Below are positions 10,066-21,733 of a stretch of 64,000 nucleotides of DNA, piece by piece (position 1 is the stretch's first letter; each line of letters starts with the position of its first letter). Source of the stretch: Alopecurus myosuroides (taxonomy: Eukaryota; Streptophyta; Magnoliopsida; Poales; Poaceae); assembly GCA_028641055.1 (NCBI GenBank), contig CM054057.1, forward strand, positions 580,493,940 to 580,557,939, read 5' to 3'. Made by a program: the position numbers and the translations under genes. The notes beneath the pieces are model-generated. The model was given only the letters and a program-made list of their open reading frames with translations, searched no databases and had not been told where the DNA came from.

Positions 10066-12566
10066 AGACCTTGCTTGTCCCCAAGAGAAACTGAACTCAG
10101 TAAACATGACCACAGGTTTATGGAGTGAAGAGTCGATAAATAAAATACGCACAAGAAGCATCACATTTATCTATGCACCAATCATTATAGACAGCAAATT
10201 CCTCTCATATAAATTTACTTGAAACGAGTAATGGGAGTCACAAACAAAGATGCAAAAGAGAGAATCAAAATTGGTGATGGCAAACTTCATTCTTGGTCAG
10301 AGAACATTTAATGATATCATACTTATATTAGGTGAAGTCTTTTATAACAAGGCTTGTATTGTAGATCTTAACATGTTTAATTATAACAATTCTTTTACAG
10401 TGATTCATAGCTTTCAAAGTAATATTCATTCAGATAATAAAGCATGTGCTAAACAAAGAAGGATAGAAAACATGATTGAATAAATCAACATATAGATGGT
10501 GAAATCACAACAACTCAAATGCTTGCTGGAGACAGAAGGAAGTAGGTTTACTGACTCAACATAAAAGTAAAAGATAGTCCCTTCGCAGAGGGAGGCATGG
10601 ATCACTCATGTGCTAGAGATTTTATTTTGTAAAACAGAGGTATACAAGTTTGACACTCCTGCCATCCATCTTACACAAACCATGGCTAACCGAGTCCTCG
10701 GGTGCCTGCCAACAATCACATACCGTGAAGGAGTGTCTAAATTTTGAGAGAGGTGTATGCTTATGTCAACGAATGGCAAACAGAAAATACAGTACGTCAC
10801 AAGTCAACTATACTTCACAAGAGCGGCTCCCATTGAAGGACGCAACTGGTATAGAAGGTCATCCCTCTTTCTCTTTTGTTTACACAATTATGCTTTGACT
10901 GATAAATCTGGGGCAAAAAGAGTGAAGATAATTTGTATTGTTAGTTGGGGCTGGGAACCCCGCTGCCAGCTCTTCTAGCATTTGGATAAGCGGATGAAGC
11001 CACTAGTCCAGGTCTGTGAGTCCAATCAACAAGTGAGATAAAGATTCTCTATTTGCGTCCTCATGAGCTAAAACAGGAACACAAAACAGGGATAATTTTG
11101 AAAGTTTTAAAGGTAACACATGAGCAATTTACTTGGAGTGGCGGTCAAATACCACATGTAGGAAGGTATGGTGGACACAAATGGCAAGGTTTTGGGGCTC
11201 AAGGTTTGCATGCACGAGAAGCATTCCTTCTCAATACAGGGTTTTTGGCTAGCAAGGCTGGGTAGCAAGCATAAGAGTTGAGGGAAAACAAGAAAATATA
11301 CATATGATGAAACCAATGATGCAATATTCATTGAAAGCCCAAGAGATCTTAACTTGTGAATACTAAGTTTATGAGCTAATGGGCAAATTCCTCTTATACT
11401 AGCATCTCAAAATATTATTTCTACTGACCCAAGCTAAGTTTGCCAAAATCAACTAGATTAACTTAATGATCTCCAGAGTGACACCAAATACTAACAACAA
11501 GCTCAACCATAGGACAAAAATTGAAAACTAAAATAAGGTGTACAGAATGTAAATGATGAAACTTCTCATTAATATTTCAAACCGGCAACTCACACCAACT
11601 GATACAATGATAACCAACTAAGGAGAGACACTTCCATACAGCATACCATCCTATATGATAACTTCTCTACTCCTGATATGACTCTACTAAAAAGGCAAAA
11701 AGATGAAAGATAGTGATGTGATACCGCGGCACTCCGCCCAAGATTGGAACAAGCGAAGGGGATGCCAATACCAATGATGATTTATTTCTTCGGCGGTGAC
11801 GAAGGTGGAATCATTCGGAGAGGACTCAGAAAGCCTTTGATGATACAAAAAAGCTCAATGTTTTCCGCTTCCATAGTTGCTACCTCGTCCTTGAGAATAC
11901 GATATTGTTCGCAAAATTGATCGGTGAAACGATGTGCTTCAGCTATCACAGGGAACACGTTGGGGTCTTGATCATGAGGCACGGTCCCCTGCACATTATG
12001 AGAGTAGCAACGCTAGGGGTTAATGGATCCCACAAAGGTGGGGTTGCTCGTTGGCGTTGGTGCAGCCCTCCGGATCTCTTCCCTCAAGTTGTTCACCATG
12101 TCTTCCTTCCTTGCATCTATCTCTTCTTCCGTCGCCCATCCCGCGAAAGCACCATCGTTGATGTCTTGCTGGATTTGTCGAAGATGACGTGTAGTGTAAT
12201 CATCAATGCTAGAGCCGAAGGAGGACATCTTGACCTAGAAACTACGAAACCCTGACAGGAAAACAGCTCAGTACGAAAACATGACGAGAAAACGATATAC
12301 GGACCTCGGGGGTTCCCGCGGATTCTATAGCAGAAAGTTCCATAACGAAAGGAAAGTCCAGGTCGAAAACGAGTCGGACAGGGGCTCTGGGGCACCCACA
12401 CCATGGGCTGGCGCGGCCAGGGATGGGCCCACGCCACCCCATGGTGTGGAGCCTCCGGGCTCCGACTCCGCCTCGTTTCTGGCTCATAATTTTTTATATT
12501 TTCCAAAAACAGTAAAAATAAAAGTTGGAAGATGTTTCGCGAATGTTTTCTTACCAAAACTGATAC
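10066..12566 (-). other. Long 3' region of Z between integrase and 3' LTR
   Basis: No retroviral domain is visible. Positions about 10600-11200 form a block that is nearly the same as 37440-38030 in element W, although the LTRs of the two elements differ strongly. A modest plus-strand frame (10650-10898), antisense to Z, has a partly matching frame in W (37490-37687). 12240-12500 is GC-rich and resembles LTR-type sequence. No env-like protein recognised. Confidence 0.6.
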
Positions 12567-15500
12567 CTATTCGAAAACTGACTCTGCAGTTTCTAAAATA
12601 TGCTTCTTAATAAATTCCTCCGCGATCATGGCTCGAATACAACCAACATTTTCATTATAAGGATCTCCAGAAATATAATGCTTGAGTCTTTGGCCATTCA
12701 CCACTTGTGAAAACAATTTTAATTGCCCCCGAACGATATACCTCTTAGATAACAAAAGGTCCTTCCCATCTCGAAAGTAATTTTCCTTCAAAAAATCTGG
12801 GACGAGACCTATACAATAGCACTTTCTCACCAACATGAAATTCTCTTTTAATAATTCTTTTATCGTGACACCTTTTAACTTTCTCTTTAAAGAGCATAGC
12901 ATTTTCATATGCTTCACTCCTCCATTCATCTAAAGAACTTAAGTCAAGCAACCTTTTCTCACCAGCAAGTTTAAAATCTCTATTTAGGTTTCTCACTGCC
13001 CAATAAGCTTTGTGTTCTAATTCTAGGGGCAAGTGACAAGCTTTTCCATAAACCATTTTATAAGGAGACATGCCCATGGGATTTTTATAAGTAGTTCTAT
13101 AAGCCCACAGAGCATCATTTAATTTCTTAGCCCAATTTTTTCTAGATTTGTTAATAGTCTTTTGCAAGATAGATTTGATTTGTCTCTTTTATAATTCTAC
13201 CTCCCCACTAGTTTGAGGATGATAGGGTGAGGCAATTCTATGATTAACATCATATTTAGCAAGAGTCTTTCTAAAACCACCGTGAATAAAATGAGAACCC
13301 CCATCAGTCATAAGATACATAGGCACACCAAACCTAGGGAAAATAATGTATTTAAGCATTTTTAATGAGGTTTCACCATCAACACTTTTAGTAGGTATAG
13401 CTTCTACCCATTTAGTAACATAATCAACAGCAACAAGAATATGAGTGTAGCCTTGTGAAGGAGGGAAAGCACCCATAAAGTCAAAACCCCAACAATCAAA
13501 CGGTTCAATAACAAGAGAATAATTCCTAGGAATTTCATTACGTCTAGAAATATTTCCAACCCTTTGACATTGATCACAAGATAAAACAAACTTTCTAGCA
13601 TCTTTAAAGAGAGTAGGCCAATAAAAACCTGATTGTAGAACCTTATATGCAGTTCTATCTCCACCGTGATGTCCTCCATAAGCAGTACTATGACATTTTC
13701 TTAATATATCTTGTTGTTCATTTTCAGGAACACATCTTCGCATAATAGATCAACACCTTCTTTATATAAGTGTGGATCATCCAAAAAATAATGCCTCAAA
13801 TCATAGAAGAATTTTCTTCTTTGCTGAGATATAAAGGTCGGAGGCAAATACATGGAAACAATAAAGTTAGCATAATTAGCATACCATGGACTCTCTTGAG
13901 AGCTCACTTTTATTGCAGCCAACTGTTCATTAGGAAAACTATCATTAACAGGAATAGGATCATCAGAGATATTTTCTAATCTATACAAATTATCAGCAAC
14001 AGGATTCGCAACACCCTTCCTATCCACAATATGTAAATCAAACTCTTGTAAGAGAAGCACCCATCTAATAAGCCTAGGCTTAGCATCTTTCTTTTCCATA
14101 AGGTACTTAATAGCAGCATGTTCAGTATGAATGGTAACTTTAGAATCAACAATATACCGCCTAAATTTATCACAAGCAAAAAATACAGCTATGAACTCTT
14201 TCTCAGTGGTAGCATAATTCTTTTGAGAAGCATCAAGAGTTTTACTAGCGTAATGAATAACATTTAACTTCTTATCTAGTGGTTGTCCAAAAACAACACC
14301 TACAACATAATCACTAGCATCACACATAATTTCAAATGGTAAATTCCAATCAGGTGGTTGAATAATAGGGGCAGATATTAAAGCCTTCTTTAAAATTTCA
14401 AAAGCTTCTTTTCAATCTTCATCAAAAAAAAGGTACATCCTGTTGAAGAAGATTAGTAAGAGGCTTTGATATTTTAGAGAAATCTTTAATAAACCTTCTA
14501 TAGAAACTAGCATGACCAAGAATACTACGAATACCTTTGACATCGCTGGGATAGGACATTTTCTCAATAGCTTCAACTTTAGCTCTATCAACTTCAATAC
14601 CTCTTTCAGAAATTTCATGTCCAAGAACAATTCCTTCATTAACCATAAAATGGCATTTCTCCCAATTAAGAACAAGATTAGTCTCCTCACATCTCTGCAA
14701 AACTTTATCAAGATTCTGCAAACAATTATCAAAAGAAGTTCCATAAACGGAGAAATCGTCCATGAAGACTTCCACAATTTCTTCACAAAAACCATGAAAG
14801 ATAGCAGGCATGCATCTTTGAAAAGTAGCAGGAGAATTACATAAACCAAAAGGCATACGTCTATAAGCATAGGTTCCAAAAGGACAAGTGAAAGTTGTTT
14901 TCTCTTGATCAGGCTTCCTAACGGTAATTTGAGAGAACCCAGAATAACCATCAAGAAAGCAGAAATGAGTTTTCTTAGACAACCTCTCTAGCATTTGATC
15001 AATAAAAGGCAAAGGATAATGATCTTTCTTAGTAACCTTATTAACTTTCCTAAAATCAATACACATCTTATAACCAACCACTACTCTTTGAGGAATAAGT
15101 TCATTATTTTCCTTTGGCACAACAGTCATCCCTCCTTTCTTAGGGACACAATGCACAAGACTAACCCATCTACTATCAGCAATAGGATAAATAATACCAG
15201 CATCAAGGAGTTTCAACACCTCATTTCTTACCACATCCTTCATCTTAGGATTTAAACGGTGTTGATGCCCAACAACTGGTTTTGCATCAGGTTCAATATT
15301 AATAGCATGCTGACATATAGCTAGAGAAATCCCCTTCAAATCATCAAGAGTATAACCAATAGCACCTATGTGTTTCTTCAATATTCCCAATAATCTCTCC
15401 TCTTCTTTACCAGAAAGTTTAGAACTAATAATAACATGATATAATTTCTTATCATCAATATGAGCATATTTTAGATTGTCAGGAAAAGGATTTAAATCAA

Positions 15501-17262
15501 AAACAGGATCCTCCTTGGGTGGTAATGTGGTACCTAAGTCTTCCACCGGTAAATTATGTTTCAGCATCGCTGTCTGATGTCGGAAAATCTCGTCAATTTC
15601 ATTTCTTTCTTCCATAAAGACATAACTTTCATGGTCTTCCATGAATTGCTGCAAAGGATTGTTAGGATCAAGAGCAATAGCAGCCAATTGTTCAACTTTA
15701 TAATTCCCATTAGGTAATTTAGCTTCATAAGGTGCTTTAGCAAATTTGGAGAAATTAAATTCATAAGACTCTCCATCAAACTTTGTAAGGATTTTCTCCT
15801 TTTTACAATCAATAACAGCACCACAAGTGTTTAAGAAAGGTGTATCAAATATAATAGGACAAGTATCACTAGCAGAAGTGCCTAGTACTAGAAAATCAGC
15901 AGGATATTTAGTTTTACCACATAAGACCTCCACATCTCTAACAATACCAATCGGAGAAATAGTTTCCCTATTAGCAAGTTGAATAATCACATCAATGTCT
16001 TCAAGTTCACAAGAACCAATTTCATGCATGATTTCTTTATAAAGCTCATAAGGAATAGCACTAGAACTAGCACCAATATCACACAAACCATAATAACAAT
16101 GATCACCGATCCTAACAGATAGCACAGGAACACTAGGTTTCCTAGATTTACTAGGATGAGAGACAATATTAGAAGCATCTTCACAAAATATGATGTGTCC
16201 CTCTTCTATATCTTCAGAAACAAGGTCCTTTACTATTGCTATTGTAGGTTCTACAGTTATTTGTTCCTCGGGTTCTACAGGTTTCCTTGAACTTTTATTA
16301 ACCACACTAGCTGACATAGAATGTTCTTTTACCTTAGCAGGGAAAGGCATTTTCTCAATGTAAGGTTCAGGCACAATAGAATCAACGGTATGAACTTCTA
16401 TATCTCTTGCAGGAACACTATTAACAATATCTTTATAAGGTGCATGGTACTTATCCCATTCCTTTTTTGGAATATCAATATAAGAAGCAAAATCCATATA
16501 TAAGTTTGCAGCAACTTGAGAATCAAGACAATAAACAATACTAACATTATGAAAATCATCGGATGACATAAAAGTTTTAATGCATTCATAATCATAGTTT
16601 ATACATGACTTTCTATCTTTATCATTCTCATATCCTTCAGTGTTTTCTTGAATACGGTCGAGAAGATCCCATTTAGCTTCATCCTTCATACGTGTAAATG
16701 ATCCAGAACAAGAAGCATCCAATAAATCCTTATCATGAAAAGAAAGCCTTGCATAGAAATTATTAATAACAATATTAGTGGGGATCTCATGAATGGGGCA
16801 TTTGAGCATTAGTAACTTCAATCTCCCCCATGCTTGGGAAATACTCTCTCCATCAAGATGCCAAAGATTATATATATAATACCGATCTCTATGAATTTCA
16901 CTGGGAGGATAGAATTTATAATAAAAGAGAGGCACAATTTCCTCCCATCCAATAGTCTGGCTATTTTTCAGCAGTTTAAACCATTCAGCGGCTCGGCCTG
17001 TCAATGATATAGAGAATAATTTCCTCTTCACTTGGCCCATTGTAATACCTACACACTTGAACAACTCGCATAATTCATGTAAAAAGAGCAAATGATCACC
17101 AGGATGGACAGTTCCATCACCTGACTAGCAGTTATTCATAACATGTTTAACAATATTTACAGGTATTTTATAAGGATACAAATAATCAGGCGGTGGGTCA
17201 CTTACTACCCTAGGATTGGCAGCAATGCCCGCAAATAAGGACTCAAAAGGAGATCCAAACAT
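12567..17262 (-). pseudogene. Gypsy gag-pol polyprotein of Z (gag, protease, RT, RNase H, integrase), decayed
   Basis: ATG at 17260-17262 starts gag. An in-frame TAG at 17125-17127 interrupts it, then the frame is open to about 14425. It carries gag, an aspartic protease (GLCDIGASSSAIP near 16070) and an RT with FMDDFSVYG (14752-14766). A run of eight T on the minus strand near 14425 shifts the frame and a TGA follows at 14412-14414. RNase H (14327 down) has CDAS and TTEKEF, but HTEH replaces the usual HTDH, with Glu for the catalytic Asp at codon 14121-14123. Another shift lies near 13735. Integrase shows an HHCC finger (13700-13560) and the D, D, E set (GFDFMG, LMTDGG, TSGEVEL), followed by stops at 13189-13191 and 12745-12747 and a further shift near 12715. 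Domain order PR-RT-RH-INT is typical of Gypsy. Not translatable as one product. Confidence 0.93.
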
Positions 17263-17348
17263 AGTGTAATAAAGTAGTAGACAGTAATAAAAACAACACT
17301 TACAGTAGAAGCTTCCTTTATCAATTCCACTTCCCAATATATCTTCAC

Positions 17349-17366
17349 TTCCCGGCAACGGCGCCA
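17349..17366 (-). promoter_or_regulatory. Primer binding site, tRNA-Asp type (element Z)
   Basis: TTCCCGGCAACGGCGCCA on the plus strand, 17 of 18 matches to the tRNA-Asp 3' end, with 11 bases to the LTR at 17378. Confidence 0.88.
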
Positions 17367-17377
17367 GAAAATAGTCT

Positions 17378-17680
17378 TGATGACCCACAAGTATAGGGGT
17401 TGTATCTTAGTACTTTCGATAAATAAGAGTGTCGAACCCAACGAGGAGCAGAAGGTGTTGACAAGTAGTTTCGATGAAGGAATAACTGTAAATATTGAAA
17501 GATAGATTTGTAGGGGTTTTTGATATTGCAGATAAATAAAGTGCGAGTAAGTAAAAGGCAGTAATAATAATTGCAGCAAGTGGCCCAATCCTTTCTTCAC
17601 CAAAGTACAAGCCGTTGGGTATACTTATGGTTAACAAACATTCTCGAGGACACACGGGAGGTTTCTGTCAAGTGCTTTTG
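17378..17680 (-). repeat. 5' LTR of Z, left piece
   Basis: Starts TGATGACCCACAAGTATAG and runs to AGTGCTTTTG, where the Copia element has inserted. It continues at 25887. Confidence 0.92.
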
Positions 17681-18999
17681 TGTTGGTAATATGCCTTAGA
17701 GGCAATCATGGATGATGTAATTCCCAATGTATTCATAAAGTTATTAAGTTGTCCTTGTTTTGAACATCTGATATATGTCATTGAATATGTGATTCGATTG
17801 TGGAACTATATATTCATGTTGTTCATACTAGATTGTCCTTGGTCATTAAGGTTGTGCTGGACACACACCCTAGACTAATGTGAGTGTTGGCAGATGACAT
17901 GGTTCCACTTGTCATGGGCATGGTGATGCCATTCCAACGATCACGGACTTGGCTAAAGAGTTTAGCAAGTCGGACTGACCCACATTAAGATGCAACGAGC
18001 AAGTCGTCATTTGCATGTCTCAATCAATGTAATCCTTAGACCTGAGATTGTCGCACAATCCGAGTTGTGGATCACCAACTTAGGTTCTGTTAAACGCTGC
18101 TCTGTGACAAGGCAGTTATAAAGGCAGAGTCCGGGTCGAATGAGAAACAAGCTGTGTGATGTGGATAATCAAGATGGGATTTTGCCCTCTGAATGGAGAG
18201 ATATTCTTTGGGCCCTCTCGAGTGATATGATTCCAGAAGCATGGCCATGCGTGACTCAGTTAAGTGTTAACTGGGTCTATTGACTAAAGAGTTAGTCAGA
18301 TGAATCACATATCACGGATCGAGAAGAGAGTCGAACTATTTAAGGGATGACGATAAATCGCCTATGGTTCGACAAGGTATATCGTGAGGCAAAAGGGACT
18401 AAGATGAATATCACATTGAAAGGTATGTCGTCATGACTCAATGGGACTTGGGAGTCGGCACGTTCTGCTAGGAGCCGCTACCGATTGATCGATTGAGAGT
18501 CGGACTCCAATCGTGTCCAAGTCGCCATGAGCCTACATTGTCGCACACTTAAGAGCGGGAGCAAATGTATTGGTTGGGTTGGACCCGAACCGGAAATGGA
18601 CTGGGTTTTGTAAGTCGGACTCACAGAGGGAATGGGCCACAAGCGTTGTGAAGCCCACTACCACTCGCTATATAAAGAGGGGCGCAGGTTGCCCAGCGGG
18701 CAAGTTACTCCACTCCCATGCGTTGGGAACCCTAGCCCCACTCAGTCCAGCCGTCGCACTGGACCTAGCAGTCCGCCGTCGGAGCTCCTCCTCGTACGTG
18801 TGGATACCGGCAGAGGTGATGTGCGTTCAGCACTTCGAGGATCGGCTGGATCGGATCGTGGGACTGCACTGCCCCGACGCGCTTCATCGATAATCCGCAA
18901 CCGTGCGTCTAGTGGTTAATCATCGTGGCCTTCTACCTTGGCTAGATCATGGAAGTACCGCGTAGGAAAAGTTTTCGTTTATCTCTACGCGTTCCAATA
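17681..18999 (+). repeat. 5' LTR of the Copia element
   Basis: 1,319 bp, starts TGTTGGTAATATGCC and ends CGTTCCAATA. The last bases differ by one from the CCAACA end of the other LTR. Confidence 0.94.
18668..18677 (+). promoter_or_regulatory. TATA box of the Copia 5' LTR
   Basis: CTATATAAAG followed by AGGGGCGCAGG, about 330 bp before the LTR end. The same box is at 25552-25561 in the 3' LTR. Confidence 0.7.
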
Positions 19000-19000
19000 G

Positions 19001-19012
19001 TGGTATCAGAGC
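19001..19012 (+). promoter_or_regulatory. Primer binding site, tRNA-iMet type (Copia)
   Basis: TGGTATCAGAGC, complementary to the 3' end of initiator tRNA-Met, one base after the LTR. Confidence 0.93.
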
Positions 19013-20590
19013 AGTAGCTTCTGGTATTAGGCCTGAGATCCGTACATATGTGATATGTAGTTAGCATTAGATTGGATCTAAGTGTTGTTTTAGTGGTCGG
19101 TCTATGAGATAGATCGGTTTTGTACAAGGTTGATTGGATCAATCGTACTCGGGGTTTGGATGATCTGGTTTCCGTGATCATACTGCTAAGATCGTGAAAA
19201 AACTTACCCCTACCGGTCGGTTTCCGCCATCGGGGTATACCATGACACATAAATCCAGTTGCGGTGATTGAAGATCAAAGAGTTTGATCGAATCGGAATA
19301 CGGATCAGATTTGGGTAAAATCGTTTTATCCGATGAAGAAATCCATGATCGGAATGCAGATGAGATCTGCGTTTTCCAAAATCGTCGGGCGCTGCCCGCA
19401 CCCGCGAGGGGCGTTTTCCAAAATCCGGCTAGCGGGACCGCCGGCTTCGCCCTGTCGTAGCGCCTTAGATGTCGTTACGAGTTTCACAACGTCGGTAGAT
19501 ATCGTATCTATGGATAACTTGTTTTTGCAGGAAGTTGTGAATGGTATGGCTTATGTGCATGTGATGTGTGTAATCCATACATGATCTGCGTATCATGTTT
19601 CTTGTCAGCCGGCTGGAGCCTAGGTGCTGTCATTTTACTACCTCCATTCCAAAAAATAAGGCGTATTTCGCTTCACCGAGCCTTTGACCAAGGATTATGT
19701 ATTTAATATGCAATATATGTGATACAACTCATAATCATAGTGAAGTAGCTTCGAATAGGAGTATAATTATATTAATTATATGTCAAAAAAATTATATATA
19801 AATAGACTAATTATTGGTCAAAGCATTGGTCAAAGACAACAAAATACGCCTTCTTTTACGGAACGGAGGTAGTATTGTATACCGGCCTACGTGTCGGATT
19901 CTCTATGTAATCTTTGATTTACTAGCTAGTGTAGCTTGTTGGAGAACCCGGTGACATGCAAGTCGATGTACAAGTCAGCTACATGGAGTAAGATGGCACG
20001 TGACAAGAGTTGGCACGAGTCGACTTACAAGCTTTGTGGAGATGGAGATCACCATGAAGAGAGCCATACCATTTCACATTATAATTGCTTTATTTGTGTT
20101 ATTGTTATGTCTCTATTTACCTCTATTAAGATAGTTGGTAGATTTTAATCCCTCAAAAGAAGGTCTAGTCGGTCGCCCCGCCAGTGCTGCACCATCACAA
20201 GTCGGACATTCTTGGTAGTTGGCTCATGAAATTGAGGTGCTACCAATTCTTTCCGATTAGGTGGGTTTGAGTCGGACTCTTACAAGCGGAAGCACTTGTT
20301 AATCTAGACGAGTCCATCACAATGGTTGTGGGGCTCGGGGCGAGGAAGGTTGGGAGCCGGGGCATGTGATGCCACCCAACTAACAGGAGTCGTATTGGAT
20401 ACGATTGGCAACGTGTTGCCTACCTAGATCACTTGACGGCTAGCAGTGATGCTAAAGCTCACTAGTCGGCTTGCTTATTTAGGATCTTGAATCACTTAGC
20501 AACCATCGGAGGGGTGTTGGTTCTAGTGGGAGCATAATTATTAAAGCGTTTAATATGCATGCTCTTTTATGAATACATGTCTTAAGTGTT
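19013..20590 (+). other. Leader region of the Copia element
   Basis: 1.6 kb without a convincing ORF. It contains the Stowaway MITE (19638-19872). It ends with a pyrimidine-rich tract and TTTTCTGTTGTAG at 20598-20610, which looks like a 3' splice acceptor just before the gag frame. Spliced leaders for gag are known in BARE-type elements, so this is plausible but not shown here. Confidence 0.55.
19638..19872. mobile_element. Stowaway-type MITE (Tc1/Mariner) in the Copia leader
   Basis: 235 bp, flanked by TA on both sides (19636-19637 and 19873-19874). Termini CTACCTCCATTCC... and ...GGAACGGAGGTAG are inverted repeats of about 32 bp with a few mismatches, matching the Stowaway signature CTCCCTCCGTTCC. 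Non-coding, AT-rich core. It is the innermost unit of a four-level nest (Y, Z, Copia, MITE). Confidence 0.93.
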
Positions 20591-20614
20591 TTGCATATTT
20601 TCTGTTGTAGATCA

Positions 20615-21697
20615 ATTGCACCTAGCAACCTTCCTCAGTTGTCCACTTTTGCGTTGAGGCCAATCCTAGAGAAAGACAAGCTTAATGGAACTAATTTCAC
20701 CAACTGGTACCGTAATCTGAGAATAGTCCTCAAGCTTGACAAGAAAGAACATGTTCTAGAAACTCCACTTCCAGAAGAGCCAGATGACGATGCGACTGTC
20801 GCAGTCATGAATGCCTACCGTAAGACTAGAGATGAGTCTACGGAAATTAGCTGTCTTATGCTTGCACACATGGAACCGGACTTGCAGCGGCAGTTCGAGA
20901 ATGTTGAGGCCTACGATATGATCGAAAGCCTCAAAAGTATGTTCCAGGCTGAGGCAAAGACCGAGAGGTATCAAGTCTCTCAAGCTTTGCTGGGCTGTAA
21001 GCTTAAAGATGGTGATCCACTAAGTCCACATGTAATCAAGATGACTGGTTATGTGCAGTCTCTGGATTGGCTGGGCTTCCCAATTAACGAAGAGTTCGCT
21101 ACTGATATAATTCTGAACTCTCTTCCTAGTGCGTATGGTCCGTTCATTTCGAACTACCATATGCATGGTATGGATAAGAAGATCACTGAATTACATGGGA
21201 TGCTCAAAACGGCAGAGGCTGATCTTAAGAAAGGCGCCAGTCAAGTGTTCATGGTGCAGAATAAGGCTAAGTTCAAGAAGAGTTCTTGGACTAAGAAGAA
21301 GAAGGATAAGTCAGGAGGAAACGCCCATGGACCTGTACAGAGCGCTTCCTCAAAGACTAAGCCTTCTCCTACAGCCGGAGCCAATTGCTTCTATTGCAAG
21401 CAGGATGGCCAGTGGAAGAGGAACTGCACCAAGTATTTGGTTGACAGAGCCAAGAGTGGAGGTGTGACTTCCAACTCAAGTACGCTTGTGTGCAATGTTA
21501 TAGACATTTATCTTGCTGATGCACCTAACAGTTCTTGGGTATATGATACCGGATCAGTTATTCACATATGCAACTCGTTGCAGGGACTGGTAAGAACAAG
21601 GAGCGTGGCAAGAGGAGAGGTTGATATTCGGGTCGGCAACAAGGTGAGAGTCGCTGCGTTGGAAGTCGGCACGATGCAACTTCATTTACCTTCATGA
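20615..21697 (+). pseudogene. Copia gag and start of protease, lost start codon, ends at an in-frame stop
   Basis: The frame is open from 20591 without an ATG. At 20615-20617, where related elements would be expected to begin (start of IAPSNLPQLSTF), the codon is ATT, suggesting that the start was lost by one substitution. Gag (UBN2/Copia type) covers about residues 20-260, counted from 20591. The zinc knuckle at residues 266-279 reads CFYCKQDGQWKRNC. The expected His is Gln (codon CAG at 21410-21412), so metal binding should be impaired. Protease motif DTGS is at residues 319-322. TGA at 21695-21697 is a single nonsense codon, since the frame continues unchanged into pol. Confidence 0.9.
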
Positions 21698-21733
21698 TTT
21701 TTAACGGAACTGAATAATTGTTATTATGTTCCA

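Noticed and set aside
9274..10164. 296-codon minus-strand frame and 219-codon counterpart at 26315-26974
   Set aside because: They run across the Z LTRs, driven by the GAT-rich tract and GC-rich part. Repeats of Ile, Val, His and Thr without domain structure.
12117..12557. 146-codon minus-strand frame after the Z integrase
   Set aside because: Pro/Arg/Ser-rich, crosses LTR-like GC-rich sequence, and has no match to env or other retroelement proteins that I can see.
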